Part shown: one piece after another, positions 8,894 to 18,104 of the stretch | How the letters are laid out: each line of letters opens with the position of its first letter | Numbering within the stretch: the first letter of the stretch is position 1 | NCBI GenBank assembly: GCA_035502095.1 | Contig: DATJUX010000051.1 | Coordinates: 1-64,000, forward strand | DNA from: JAKANT01 sp035502095 | Lineage (GTDB): Bacteria > Pseudomonadota > Gammaproteobacteria > Burkholderiales > Burkholderiaceae_F | Length of the DNA stretch: 64,000 bases | Direction: 5' to 3' | Position numbers and translations under genes: made by a program | The notes under the pieces: model-generated | Told to the model about the DNA's origin: nothing | The model's database searches: none | The model's input: the letters and a program-made list of their open reading frames with translations, nothing else

Positions 8894-11296
8894 ATGCGTC
8901 GCCTTGCTGGTGTTGTGCGCAACTGGTTGACCGGCCGGTCCCCGCCTCCCGCGTGGTTCGCCCTGCTGCCACCCGTGCTCGCGGTGCTGGTGGAGTGGAC
9001 GCTCTGGCCGCTCATCAAGCCGCACGTGTGGTTCGTCTTCTATCCCGCCGTGTTCGGCAGCTCGTGGCTCGGCGGCAGAGTCGCGGGAGTGCAGTCGACC
9101 GCGCTCTCGGTTGCGCTCGTGTGGTGGCTGTTCATCCCACCCCAGCACTCATGGGCGAAGGACAGCTACACGCCGGCGTTCGCGGCGCTGGTCTTCGCTT
9201 TGATGGGCATCGTCTTCAGCCTCTCGCATGAGCGCCTGCGTCGCGGCGAGCAACGCATCCGGGATCTCTTCGACCAGGCCGGTGACGGGATCTTCCTCGC
9301 GGACATCCGCGGCCGCTACACCGATGTCAACGATGCAGCCTGCCGGATGCTGGGGTACACGCGCGATGAGATCGTCGGAAAGAGCATCCTCGACCTGATT
9401 CCTCCCGAGGACGCAGGCCGGCTCCACCAGGCGAGAGAAGCATTGCTCGCGGGACAGGCCCACGTCGAGGAATGGCGGTTGCGGCGCAAGGACGGGTGCT
9501 ACGTGTCGGTGGAGGTCAGCGCCAAGATCCTGCCCGGCGGGCAATGGCAGGCCATCGTGCGGGACATCAGCGAACGCCGCCGCGCTCAGGAACAGCTGAT
9601 GCAGGCCGCCGTGGTGTTCGAGAGCACCAACGAGGGCATCCTCATCGCCGATGCCCAGCACAAGATCACGATGGTCAACCGCGCCTTCACGAAGATGACC
9701 GGCTTCGAAGCGCACGAGTTGATCGGCGCCAACCCGCGCATGCTGCAATCGGGGCGACACGATGCTGCCTTCTACCGCCAGTTCTGGGACGAACTCCTGG
9801 CGCGCGGCCAATGGCAGGGCGAGATCTGGAACCGGCGCAAGAACGGTGAGGTGTATCCGGCATGGGAGAACGTCAGCGCGGTCAGGGATGCGCATGGAAC
9901 GTTGACGCACTACGTCGCCGTGCAGGCCGACATCACATCGATCAAGCTTGCCGAGGAGCGCTTGAATCATCTGGCGCACCACGATGCGCTCACCGGCCTG
10001 CCCAACCGCCTGCTGTTCGCCAGCAGCCTCGAGCAGTCGATGGAATACGCCAAGCGGCACCGGCAGAAGGTGGCGCTGCTCTTCATCGATCTCGACCGCT
10101 TCAAGGTCATCAACGATTCGATGGGACACGCCGCCGGTGACGCGCTGTTGAAGGAGATCGGCCGCCGCCTCAAGAGCGCAGTCCGTGCCGAGGACGTGGT
10201 CACGCGGTTCGGCGGCGACGAGTTCACCGTGGCCCTGGCCGAAGTGCCGCGCGCGGACGCAGCGGCCAGCCTGGCGCAACAGATCCTCGCGGAGATCGCG
10301 CGGCCCGTGCCCCTCGCCGGGCGCGACATCGTCGTCTCCGCAAGCATCGGCATCGCGCTCTATCCGGACGATGCCGATACGGTTGAAAACCTCACGCGGG
10401 CAGCTGATTCCGCGATGTATCGCGCCAAGGAGCACGGGCGCAGCACGTTCGAGTTCTACACCCGCGACATCACGGAGCGCGTACTTGAGCACCTTTCGCT
10501 CGAAGGTGGCCTGCGCGACGCGCTGGAGCGCGACGAGCTGCTGCTGCACTATCAGCCGCTGTTCGAGCCGGCCAACCGGCGCGTCCTGGGCGTGGAGGCG
10601 CTGCTGCGCTGGCAACATCCACAAGAAGGGCTGATCATGCCCGAGCGCTTCATTCCGATCGCCGAGCAAAGCGGGCTCATCAACACCGTCGGCGTGTGGG
10701 TGGTGCGCCACGCCTGCGCGCAGGCCCGTGCGTGGCGCGAGCAAGGACTCGCCCCCGTACGCGTCGCGATCAACATCTCGGGGCGGCACATCGTGCACGA
10801 CCATCTGGCGGATGACGTCGAGGCCGCCCTGCGCGTCAACGGGCTGCGCGCGGACGATTCGAGCATCGAGGTCGAGATCACCGAGAGTGCGCTGCAGGAG
10901 GTGGACGCAAACAGCCCGGTGTTGCAGCGCCTGCGTGCGCTCGGCGTGCGCATCGCCATCGACGACTTCGGAACCGGCCACTCTTCGCTGAGCATGCTCA
11001 AGCACCTGCCCATCGACACGCTGAAGATCGACCGCCTGTTCGTTCGCGGCGTGCCGAGCGATCGCGACAGCGCCGCGATCGTGAGCGCGGTGATTTCGAT
11101 GGGGCACGCGCTCGGCCTGCGTGTCGTCGCCGAAGGTGTGGAAACGGAGACGCAGCTTGCCTTCCTGCGTGGCGAGGGCTGCGATGAAGTGCAGGGATAT
11201 CTGCTCGGCGAGCCCGCGCCGCCGGAGGTCATCGCAGCGCTGCTGGCCGGCGCGACCGCGGCGAGTGGGCCAAGGTGTCTGCCGACGCCAAGATGA
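8894..11296 (+). CDS. Membrane sensor with PAS-PAS-GGDEF-EAL domains (c-di-GMP turnover)
   Basis: 800 residues, starting at 8894 after cggaggc. Residues 20-110 hold four hydrophobic segments resembling a DUF4118/KdpD-type membrane module. Two PAS domains follow (about 120-235 and 240-355; the second ends with HYVAVQADITSIK), then GGDEF (about 360-525) and EAL (about 540-785). The diguanylate cyclase signature GGDEF is intact at 440-444. An RAED inhibitory I-site lies five residues before it, so product feedback is expected. The EAL domain is intact (VEALLRW, Glu568; DDFGTGHSS; LKIDRLFV), so phosphodiesterase activity is also possible. The balance between the two activities cannot be read from sequence. 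It appears monocistronic or co-transcribed with the BCAM0308 gene. Confidence 0.92.
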   Translation: MRRLAGVVRNWLTGRSPPPAWFALLPPVLAVLVEWTLWPLIKPHVWFVFYPAVFGSSWLGGRVAGVQSTALSVALVWWLFIPPQHSWAKDSYTPAFAALVFALMGIVFSLSHERLRRGEQRIRDLFDQAGDGIFLADIRGRYTDVNDAACRMLGYTRDEIVGKSILDLIPPEDAGRLHQAREALLAGQAHVEEWRLRRKDGCYVSVEVSAKILPGGQWQAIVRDISERRRAQEQLMQAAVVFESTNEGILIADAQHKITMVNRAFTKMTGFEAHELIGANPRMLQSGRHDAAFYRQFWDELLARGQWQGEIWNRRKNGEVYPAWENVSAVRDAHGTLTHYVAVQADITSIKLAEERLNHLAHHDALTGLPNRLLFASSLEQSMEYAKRHRQKVALLFIDLDRFKVINDSMGHAAGDALLKEIGRRLKSAVRAEDVVTRFGGDEFTVALAEVPRADAAASLAQQILAEIARPVPLAGRDIVVSASIGIALYPDDADTVENLTRAADSAMYRAKEHGRSTFEFYTRDITERVLEHLSLEGGLRDALERDELLLHYQPLFEPANRRVLGVEALLRWQHPQEGLIMPERFIPIAEQSGLINTVGVWVVRHACAQARAWREQGLAPVRVAINISGRHIVHDHLADDVEAALRVNGLRADDSSIEVEITESALQEVDANSPVLQRLRALGVRIAIDDFGTGHSSLSMLKHLPIDTLKIDRLFVRGVPSDRDSAAIVSAVISMGHALGLRVVAEGVETETQLAFLRGEGCDEVQGYLLGEPAPPEVIAALLAGATAASGPRCLPTPR

Positions 11297-11695
11297 CTCC
11301 GGCGCAGGCTTCCCAGAGTTGGCTGGTTTCCTGGCCGGGTTTCTGGGTAGTCTTGCCTCCTACGGCTGTCGAGTGGACCGTAACGATTGCTTCGGGAGTG
11401 ATTCGGCGTGCCGGGGCAGCGTACTTCCACTTCATCGGCTTGGCGGCCTTGTTGCAGTGGCGAATGCAGCGCATGGAGCGCAGTCATCTCGCATTCGCAG
11501 CCTCCGGCTCGAAACGACCGGAGCGCCCGTTGCAGGTGACAGGCGGCCTGAGAAGAGCCAGACTCCCGGCCCTTGACGCCCGCGACTGCTGCGCCGTATT
11601 CCTGTTGACGCGAGTGCATCCGGTCGGTTGCAGCGGGTTCGGTTGATTCGAATCCGGATGATGTGCCGTCCCTTTTGACCAGGAAGGAGATCTCG
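11297..11695. other. Non-coding gap, nothing recognised
   Basis: About 400 bases between the GGDEF/EAL gene and the YncE-like lipoprotein. A forward frame of 123 codons crosses it (11275-11646), but it starts inside the previous gene and shows no known motif. Only the aggaaggaga ribosome-binding site before 11696 is clear. Confidence 0.4.
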
Positions 11696-12883
11696 ATGCG
11701 TCGTCACGTGTTGCGTATTGCTTCGGCTGCGGCGGTGATGCTGGTCGCCGCCTGTGCCACCACCGCTCCTGCGCCGGGGCAACCCGAATACATGCTCGTG
11801 GGCATCGACCAGAAGGTGATATTCAAGGACGACGGCAACCTGCAGCTGTTGGCGCCGGGCAAGGACCTCGTCACGATCGTCGACATCGGCACCGATCCCG
11901 CACACCCCCGCATCGTGGCGAGCCTGCCGCTGATGAACTCGGTCTTCGGTCCGCCGACGAACCTCGCCGTCACGCCCGACGGCTCGCTCGGGTTGGTGGC
12001 CAATTCGCTCGACTGGGTGCCGGACGGCAACAACTGGAAGTTCGTGCCGGACAACAAGCTCTACGTGATCGACCTGACACGCAACCCACCGGCGCTGATC
12101 GACACGGTCACGGTCGGCAAGCAGCCCTCCGGCCTGTCGATCAACCGCACCGGCGATCTCGCCCTCGTGGCGAACCGCGCCGACAACTCCATCAGCGTGC
12201 TGGCCATCGCGGGCAGGCAGGTAAAGGTAGTTGACACCGTCGCGATGGGCGATTCCGTTGCGTCCGTGGTCTTCACACCCGACGGCAAGCGCGCCTTTGC
12301 GGCGAAGTTTCCGGCGCACAAGATCGCGCCGCTCAGCGTCGACGGACAGAAGGTCTCGTACGCGAAACGCGACATCCCGGCCGGGCTGTGGCCGTACAAC
12401 CTCGGCACGACGGCGGCGGGCAACCTCCTCCTCACCGCGGACAACGGCAACAGCGGCCGGTCGGACGGCCATGTCGACACCGTGACCGTCATCGACATCG
12501 AAGCGAATCCGCCGCGCGCCATCGACAAGGTGGTGGTCGGCGATGCGCCCGAGGGCTTCGCGGTCAGCCCAACCGGAAAGATGGCGGTGGCGATCCTGCT
12601 CGGTGGGTCGGACGGCCCGAGGGACGCCTGGTTCTACAGCCGCAAGGGCCGCGTCGTGCCGATGAAGATCGACGGCAAGAAGGTGTCCAAGACCGGCGAA
12701 GTCCAGGTCGGGGCGGTGCCCGAAGGAGGTGTCTTCTCCCCAGACGGGAAATGGTTCTACGTCGGCAACTATGCCGACGACAACCTCTCGGTGCTGCGCG
12801 TCGACGGCGACACGCTGGTCGACACCGGCATCGTGGTGGCGCTGCCGGGTCATCCGGCGTCGATGCGAGGGCGGGTACAGTAG
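11696..12883 (+). CDS. YncE-like beta-propeller lipoprotein
   Basis: 395 residues, starting at 11696 after aggaaggaga. The N-terminus is a lipoprotein signal with hydrophobic residues 8-18 and lipobox VAAC (Cys20), predicting lipid anchoring in the periplasm or outer membrane. The rest is a seven-bladed propeller of the YVTN/YncE type. Repeated blades include VGKQPSGLSINRTGDLALVA, VFTPDGKRAFAAK and FSPDGKWFYVGNYADDNLSV. Such proteins act as binding scaffolds; some are near metal-dependent oxidoreductases, but no partner is visible here. The gene is followed directly by an acyltransferase remnant. Confidence 0.85.
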   Translation: MRRHVLRIASAAAVMLVAACATTAPAPGQPEYMLVGIDQKVIFKDDGNLQLLAPGKDLVTIVDIGTDPAHPRIVASLPLMNSVFGPPTNLAVTPDGSLGLVANSLDWVPDGNNWKFVPDNKLYVIDLTRNPPALIDTVTVGKQPSGLSINRTGDLALVANRADNSISVLAIAGRQVKVVDTVAMGDSVASVVFTPDGKRAFAAKFPAHKIAPLSVDGQKVSYAKRDIPAGLWPYNLGTTAAGNLLLTADNGNSGRSDGHVDTVTVIDIEANPPRAIDKVVVGDAPEGFAVSPTGKMAVAILLGGSDGPRDAWFYSRKGRVVPMKIDGKKVSKTGEVQVGAVPEGGVFSPDGKWFYVGNYADDNLSVLRVDGDTLVDTGIVVALPGHPASMRGRVQ

Positions 12884-13045
12884 GACGCGCACGATGCAAT
12901 CGTGCTCTGGTTGCAGCGCGCGTTGCTCGAGGCGGACTTGCACGGCCGCTTGAAATTCCTCCTTGTGTTTCTGGGAGCGTCCTCTCTCAGATGGCTCACG
13001 GCACAGGTTCTGCTGCGGTTGCCCTATCTCCGCGCGGTCTTGTAG
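12884..13045 (+). pseudogene. C-terminal remnant of a membrane acyltransferase (acyltransferase 3 family)
   Basis: In the forward frame running to the stop at 13043-13045 the DNA encodes AIVLWLQRALLE, DLHGRLKFLLVFLGASSL and RWLTAQVLLRLPYLRAVL. This reads like the last two membrane helices of acyltransferase 3 (OpgC/OafA-like) proteins: a short loop, a hydrophobic helix, then a basic/aromatic tail. The frame starts right after the stop of the YncE-like gene with no start codon or upstream helices, so it is a truncated 3' end. Confidence 0.45.
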
Positions 13046-13075
13046 CGGGATTCCGGCACCGACGCGCCGTCCGGC

Positions 13076-13255
13076 TCAAAGGAGATCGTCCAGCAGCGCT
13101 GCCAGCCGTGCGTCTCCCCCCGCCGGAGGCGACCAGTCCACGAACACGACTTCGTAGCCCGCCTGGCGCAGGCTTTCGCCGAAGTCCCGCACGCCGACGT
13201 TCACGAACACGGGCGCCGGATCCCCTCGCACGAGATCCTCGAGCTTGACCGCCAT
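13076..13255 (-). CDS. 59-aa protein resembling the detached C-terminus of FdrA
   Basis: MAVKLEDLVRGDPAPVFVNV at the N-terminus is followed by GVRDFGESLRQAGYEVVFVDW and PPAGGDARLAALLDDL (overlapping segments of one 59-residue chain). The INVG-like strand and the V-D-W-x-P-P-A-G-G motif occur at the C-terminus of larger FdrA proteins. Here the module is a separate reading frame whose ATG overlaps the fdrA stop as TGATG, so it should be translated by reinitiation. It is the last gene of the operon. Function is inferred only by association: a small subunit or domain of the FdrA/DUF1116 enzyme complex. Confidence 0.7.
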   Translation of the reverse strand: MAVKLEDLVRGDPAPVFVNVGVRDFGESLRQAGYEVVFVDWSPPAGGDARLAALLDDLL

Positions 13256-14832
13256 CACCCACCCTCCTGGCGCCGCGCGAGCAGCAGCGCCGCCTCGCGG
13301 GCGAACATCGCGGCCTGCGCACTGCTCGCGAAAACGAGCACGCCGGCTTCTTCCAGCGCGCGCACCTGCCGCTGCAGCGATTGCCGATCCTCCTCGGTGC
13401 CGCACACGGACGCCGCCACGCAGAGGTGCCTGCCGCTCGCGCGCGCGCCTTGTCGTACCTCACGAATGCGATCGACCAGGTCGCCCACCGGGTCCGCCGA
13501 CGCGATCGCGCCGAGGACGAAATCGAGCAGGATCACGCCCACCGAAGGATCGCTTGCTTCCTGGCCGAGCCGAATCTTCCTCTCGCTCGCGTCGATCATC
13601 GGGTGCGGCCGCCCGCGCACGAACGTCTCCGCACCCATGTCCACGAAGGCGCTGTCCCGGCTCACGCGCGGATCGGCGAGCTCGGGCATGCCATGCAGCG
13701 GCGAGTTCGAATACACCGACATCCCCGCGCGGCGAAAGACCGCCTGCGCCTGGTAGCACAACGTTCCGCCGGCGAAGAGGCCGCGCACGTACCGCTGCTG
13801 CGGATGCATCCTTTCGACTTCGCGCCCCGCCCGCTCTTGCAGCCCGCGCTCGTCGGACTGAAGGAATGCAGGCTCGTTCACCCCCACCGCGCGGAGCGCG
13901 CTGCGAACGGCTTCATCGATCGAAGACACCGGCCGCAGCGCCTCGGATTCGCCGGACTCCGCGCCGAGCACGCAGGCAACGACGGGCTTCGCGCATCGTG
14001 CGAGACGCTGCGCAAGAGCCGCTGTCGTGGCGATGCCCGCGGGCTTCGAAACCAGCGCGATGACCTTGGTCGACGGATCGGCTTCGAGTGCGTCGAGACC
14101 TGCCAGCGTCGTCAATCCGCCGATGGCGTCCGTGAGATCGCGGCCTCCGGTCCCGATGCCGCTGGAGATTCCTGACCCGGCGCGATGGACCAGGCTCGCG
14201 AATTCCTGCATTCCGGTCCCGCTCGCCGCGACGATCCCGATCGGTCCGCGGCGCACCGCGTTCGCGAAGCCGATGCCCGCGCCGCCCAGGTAAGCCGTTC
14301 CGCAGTCCGGGCCCATGACGACGAGTCCGCGCTCGCGCGCTTCGTTCTTGAGCGCGCGTTCGTCCTCGACCGACACATTGCTCGAGAAGATGAACACGTG
14401 CAGCCCGGCCGCGAGCGCAGCGCGCGCCTCGCGTGCCGCGTGTTCGCCCGGAACCGAGATCACGGCGACGCTGCAATCGGGCCGCTCGGCGAGCGCCTGC
14501 GCGATCGAGCGCGGCTCGGCCGCGGCTTCGACTCCCGCGCCGGGTCCCGAGCCGCGCGCAAAGTAGGAATCCGCCCGCGCGACGACCGAATCGATGGCCG
14601 CCGTCTCTCCTTCGATGGCGAGGACCAGATCGTTCGGGCCGGCGGCCGCAAAGTCCGGGTCGCGCCCTCCGTCGCCGTAACCCATGGCGGCGAGCGCTGC
14701 ACGGTTTGCCTCCGTGGCCATTACCGCCGACGCATCGCGAATGCCGGGCTCCGCCGCGATGCGCTGCGCGACGAGCATGAGGAAGACCGAATCGATGTAC
14801 CGATTCTTCCTGACCAGCGTCCTCCGCGCCAA
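13255..14832 (-). CDS. fdrA: FdrA/AllF family acyl-CoA-synthetase-like subunit
   Basis: 525 residues with the double-Rossmann layout of succinyl-CoA synthetase alpha relatives. Recognisable pieces are FIFSSNVSVEDERALKNEA, GLVVMGPDCGTAYLGGAGIG, GIVAASGTGMQEFASLVHRAG, GIGTGGRDLTDAIGGLTTL and SKPAGIATTAALAQ. In E. coli FdrA (renamed AllF) works with YlbE (AllG) and YlbF (AllH) as the oxamate carbamoyltransferase of allantoin degradation. The gene follows the DUF1116 gene by 10 bp and overlaps the 59-aa gene by one base. The canonical third partner (AllH/DUF2877) and a carbamate kinase are not in this operon. Confidence 0.85.
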   Translation of the reverse strand: MARRTLVRKNRYIDSVFLMLVAQRIAAEPGIRDASAVMATEANRAALAAMGYGDGGRDPDFAAAGPNDLVLAIEGETAAIDSVVARADSYFARGSGPGAGVEAAAEPRSIAQALAERPDCSVAVISVPGEHAAREARAALAAGLHVFIFSSNVSVEDERALKNEARERGLVVMGPDCGTAYLGGAGIGFANAVRRGPIGIVAASGTGMQEFASLVHRAGSGISSGIGTGGRDLTDAIGGLTTLAGLDALEADPSTKVIALVSKPAGIATTAALAQRLARCAKPVVACVLGAESGESEALRPVSSIDEAVRSALRAVGVNEPAFLQSDERGLQERAGREVERMHPQQRYVRGLFAGGTLCYQAQAVFRRAGMSVYSNSPLHGMPELADPRVSRDSAFVDMGAETFVRGRPHPMIDASERKIRLGQEASDPSVGVILLDFVLGAIASADPVGDLVDRIREVRQGARASGRHLCVAASVCGTEEDRQSLQRQVRALEEAGVLVFASSAQAAMFAREAALLLARRQEGG

Positions 14833-14842
14833 GGCGGCCCCG

Positions 14843-16087
14843 CTATTCGCGGTACTTCTCGCCGAAGCGGGCGAGCGCCTTGGCGAAGCATTCGATCGGC
14901 GGCCGCACGATCCCGCCGCCGATGATGCCGTGGCCCGGTTCCTTGTGCGCGATCGCCGTGTCGATCACCGGCACGATGTTCGTCTGCACGACCTTGCGGA
15001 TGTCGATGCCGACCGCCGAGCCCTGGAAATCGAGCGCGGGCACGAGATAGTCGGGGCTCTTGCCGGCCGCGATCGCGTACATGTCGCGGCTGAAGGCCAG
15101 CGCCTGCGCGGCCGTGCCGCCGGTAAAGGTGAGTATCCCCGGCGCGCCGCCGATCACGAACCCGCCCCAGCCGACGCACTCGGTAATCGCCGAGTCGCCC
15201 ATGTCGCGGCCGGCGTCCTCCTCCTTCCAGCCTGGAAGGAACAGCCCGTCGACGCGCGGCGAAGGCGCGGTGAACCATTCCGCTCCGAGCCCGCTCACCT
15301 GGATCCCGAACTCGGTGCCGTTGCGCGCCATCGCCATGACGATGGTGCTCGCGTCGATGTCGCGCGCGGGATCCATCGCCGACTTGGCGGCCGCCATGGA
15401 CAGCCCGAGGAACAGGAACGGGTGATTGCCGACGTAATAGAGCGTGTCGACGACCTGCTCCTTCGGCAGGCCGCAGTCGACGAGCACCGGAGCGACCGCG
15501 TTCGCGAACAGGCTGGAGGAGGCGACGACGCGGTTGTGCATCTCGTCGCCCATCTGCAAGGCGCGCGCGACCAGCGGCTTGAGCGGAACGCCGCCCATCT
15601 TGCGCACCGCTGCACGCAGCGCCGGTGCCCAGACGTCGCGCCACTTCTGCAGCAGCGCGAGCGCGTTCGCCGAGTAGTCGCCGAACTGCTGCAGGGCCTC
15701 GACCTGGCGGCAGAAGGCGCGGTTGCCGAACGCCTTGTTCTCGACCACCCACACCCACATGTTGCTCGTGATGGTCCCGCCCATCGGTCCCACGGTCTGG
15801 TGATGATGATTGGGCTCGAGCGCGATTGCGCCGCTGGCGAGCAGACGCTCTGCCTCGCCCGCATCTTTCGCCCAACCTTCGAACAGGCACATCCCGATCG
15901 CCGCACCGCGCTGCGCACCGCACATGCGCTCCCAGGTCACCGGCGGCCCGGAGTGGAGGATCAGGCGCTCGCGCATGCCCGGAATCACCTCGGAGGCCGG
16001 CGCCACGTCGACCAGCACGGGATTCGCGGCGACGATGCGGCGCAGCGCTTCTTCGTTGGCCGACGCGATTCTTTCTTTGAGCCTCAT
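14843..16087 (-). CDS. DUF1116 protein (YlbE/AllG family)
   Basis: 414 residues, full length for DUF1116. Family motifs include LHSGPPVTWERMCGAQRGA near residue 50, LEPNHHHQTVGPMGGTITS near 90-110, RNGTEFGIQVSGLG near 255 and the closing HKEPGHGIIGGGIVRPPIEC. No signal peptide or membrane helix, so it is cytoplasmic. The homologue YlbE/AllG is a subunit of oxamate carbamoyltransferase with FdrA. The start at 16087 lies 3 bases after the stop of the BMP binding-protein gene, so the two are surely co-transcribed. The importer genes upstream suggest the substrate is taken up from outside. Confidence 0.88.
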   Translation of the reverse strand: MRLKERIASANEEALRRIVAANPVLVDVAPASEVIPGMRERLILHSGPPVTWERMCGAQRGAAIGMCLFEGWAKDAGEAERLLASGAIALEPNHHHQTVGPMGGTITSNMWVWVVENKAFGNRAFCRQVEALQQFGDYSANALALLQKWRDVWAPALRAAVRKMGGVPLKPLVARALQMGDEMHNRVVASSSLFANAVAPVLVDCGLPKEQVVDTLYYVGNHPFLFLGLSMAAAKSAMDPARDIDASTIVMAMARNGTEFGIQVSGLGAEWFTAPSPRVDGLFLPGWKEEDAGRDMGDSAITECVGWGGFVIGGAPGILTFTGGTAAQALAFSRDMYAIAAGKSPDYLVPALDFQGSAVGIDIRKVVQTNIVPVIDTAIAHKEPGHGIIGGGIVRPPIECFAKALARFGEKYRE

Positions 16088-16090
16088 GCC

Positions 16091-17167
16091 TCACCGCACC
16101 TTTCCGACCACGCCTTCGACATACCAGTTCATGCTGCCCATCTGGTCCACGCCCACGCTTGCCCCCGGCGGCAGCGCGAGACCGCCTCGGTTGTCCTTCA
16201 GCGGCCCGGTGAACGGATTGAAGCCCTTGCGAACCTCCTCGGCGGACTTCGTCACGGCGGCCTGGACATCGGCCGGCACCGCTGCGCCGAACGGCGCGAC
16301 GACCACCATCTGCCCCAGTCCCTGATAAACGGCTTCGCCGCGGAATTTCCCCGCCATCACCTTCTTCGCGGTCTCGGCGAAGAAAGGCGCCCAGTTGAAT
16401 CCCAGGCCCGTGATCCATCCCCTCGGCGCCAGCGCGCGCGCTTCGATCGACTGGAAGCCGATCGACATCGCGCCGCGGTCCTCGACGGTGCGGATGATCG
16501 TGGCCGGCGAATCAACGTGCATCGAGACGACGTCGCAACCCTGGTCGAGCAGCGCGTTGGCCGCGGCGGCCTCCTTCGCCTTGTCGGCCCAGCCGCCGGT
16601 GACGACGACGATCGTCTGCACCTTCGGGTTGACCGATGCCGCGCCCATCTGGAACGCGTTCACGTTGCCGAGCGAGTAGCCGATCGGAATGCCGATCACG
16701 AAGCCGAGCTTGTTCGTCCTGGTCAGCTTGCCGGCCGCGACGCCCATCGGATACATCGCCCGCTGTGTCTGGCCGAAGAAGACACCAAAGTTGCTTTCCG
16801 GGTCGCCGTCGCCCGCGAATTCGAACGCGACGTCGCGGTGCCGTTTGGCGACCTTGCGCGCCGAGTCCTTGTAGCCGAAGCTCGTCGCGACCACGAGCTT
16901 CGCGCCCTGCTGGACCAGGCCCTCCATGACGCTTTCGGCTTCGGCGCTCTCGGGCACGTTCTCCGCTTCCAGCAGCTTGATGCCTTGCAGGTCGGCCGCG
17001 ACCTGCGTGAGCGCGTCGTGGAACGATCGGTTGTACCCGTAATCGTTGACGCTGCCGACGTAGACCGCGCCGATGACGAGCTTCGGCTCCTCGGCAGACA
17101 ATGGTCGCGCCACTAGCCCCGCCAGGAGCATCAGCGCACAGACGACGAAACGAACCCGCATGTTCAT
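16091..17167 (-). CDS. BMP family ABC transporter substrate-binding protein
   Basis: 358 residues with a signal peptide (hydrophobic residues 8-20, cleavage likely after LSA before EEPKLVIG). The BMP/Med/PnrA fold is shown by YVGSVNDYGYNRSFHDAL, VVATSFGYKDSARKVAKRH, VNAFQMGAASVNP and ALLDQGCDVVSMHVDSPA. Such proteins deliver nucleosides or related ring compounds to sugar-type ABC importers. The signal ends in LSA rather than a lipobox Cys, so it should be a free periplasmic protein. It lies between the permease genes and the fdrA-type enzymes, which points to import of the compound that FdrA/DUF1116 act on. Confidence 0.92.
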   Translation of the reverse strand: MNMRVRFVVCALMLLAGLVARPLSAEEPKLVIGAVYVGSVNDYGYNRSFHDALTQVAADLQGIKLLEAENVPESAEAESVMEGLVQQGAKLVVATSFGYKDSARKVAKRHRDVAFEFAGDGDPESNFGVFFGQTQRAMYPMGVAAGKLTRTNKLGFVIGIPIGYSLGNVNAFQMGAASVNPKVQTIVVVTGGWADKAKEAAAANALLDQGCDVVSMHVDSPATIIRTVEDRGAMSIGFQSIEARALAPRGWITGLGFNWAPFFAETAKKVMAGKFRGEAVYQGLGQMVVVAPFGAAVPADVQAAVTKSAEEVRKGFNPFTGPLKDNRGGLALPPGASVGVDQMGSMNWYVEGVVGKVR

Positions 17168-17183
17168 GAGATGTCCTCCGGGA

Positions 17184-18104
17184 TCAACTCGAGCCGTAGA
17201 AGGTCCTGCCGAGGCTCGCGGGCGCCGCGAGGCGGCGCGAGCCGCCCCAGGCGAGCAGGACGGCGATCGTCAACAGATACGGAAACATTTCGAGCAGGAA
17301 GGGCGAGATCAGCGATCCGCGCGCCTGGAGCTGGAGTTCGAGCGCCTCGGCGCCGCCGAAGAGGAGCGTGCCGACTATGACACGAACCGGATCCCACTTG
17401 GAGAAGATGACGAGCGCGATGGCGATGAATCCCCGGCCCGCCGTCATGTACTCCGCCCACGTGCCGGTGAGCGACAGCGACAGGTGAGCGCCGGCGATGC
17501 CGCCGAGCACACCGCCGAGGCAAAGCGCCTGGTACTGGAACACGCCGGGATCGCGACCCGATGCGAACGCCGCATTCGGGTTCTCGCCGACCGCTCTCAG
17601 CCCCAGGCCCCATCGCGTGCGGAAGAGAAGCCACCATACGAACCCCGCCACCGGGACCGCGAGCCAGGTGAGAAGATCGTACTTGAACAAGGTCGTCGCC
17701 TGCACCCAGGAAAGGTCGGCGAGCCATGCCGGCCGCCATTTCGGCAGGCCCCTGATCACCGCGCCGACGTGCGGCGCACCGATCAGGGCGCTCGCCCCGA
17801 AGCCGAAGAACATCATCGCCAGGCCGCTCGCCAGCTGGTTGGCCTTGCGGGTGACGACGAGCCAGCCCAATGCAAGGTTCACGAGCGCTCCCGCCGCCGC
17901 CGCGGCTACGAGCCCGAGCCAGGGGTTGCCGGAGATCGCGGTCACGGAAAAGCCCACCGATGCGCCGACCAGCAGCAGGCCTTCCAGCCCGAGGTTCACG
18001 ATCCCCGAGCGTTCGACGATCGTCTCGCCGAGCGTGGCGTAGAGAAGCGAGGTCCCGGAGAGGATCGCGCCCGCGAGCAGGCCGAGAAGCAGCGGCGTGG
18101 TCAT
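17184..18104 (-). CDS. ABC transporter permease (BMP/nucleoside-type), second subunit
   Basis: 306 residues, very hydrophobic with about eight or nine membrane segments, of the branched-chain/nucleoside permease family (BPD_transp_2). Typical pieces are ERSGIVNLGLEGLLLVGA near residue 32 and GRGFIAIALVIFSKWDP near 215. The start at 18104 creates a four-base ATGA overlap with the preceding permease gene, a sign of translational coupling. A longer open frame upstream is out-of-frame shadow of that gene. It forms the membrane channel with the 349-aa permease. Confidence 0.9.
   Translation of the reverse strand: MTTPLLLGLLAGAILSGTSLLYATLGETIVERSGIVNLGLEGLLLVGASVGFSVTAISGNPWLGLVAAAAAGALVNLALGWLVVTRKANQLASGLAMMFFGFGASALIGAPHVGAVIRGLPKWRPAWLADLSWVQATTLFKYDLLTWLAVPVAGFVWWLLFRTRWGLGLRAVGENPNAAFASGRDPGVFQYQALCLGGVLGGIAGAHLSLSLTGTWAEYMTAGRGFIAIALVIFSKWDPVRVIVGTLLFGGAEALELQLQARGSLISPFLLEMFPYLLTIAVLLAWGGSRRLAAPASLGRTFYGSS

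Noticed and set aside
9149..11107. 652-codon reverse open frame over the GGDEF/EAL gene
   Set aside because: Antisense of a conserved catalytic protein, no own motifs.
11275..11646. 123-codon forward frame after the GGDEF/EAL gene
   Set aside because: Starts inside the previous gene, has no ribosome-binding site and no recognisable motif.
14684..17116. 810-codon forward open frame over DUF1116 and the BMP gene
   Set aside because: Antisense shadow; the reverse-strand proteins have unmistakable motifs.
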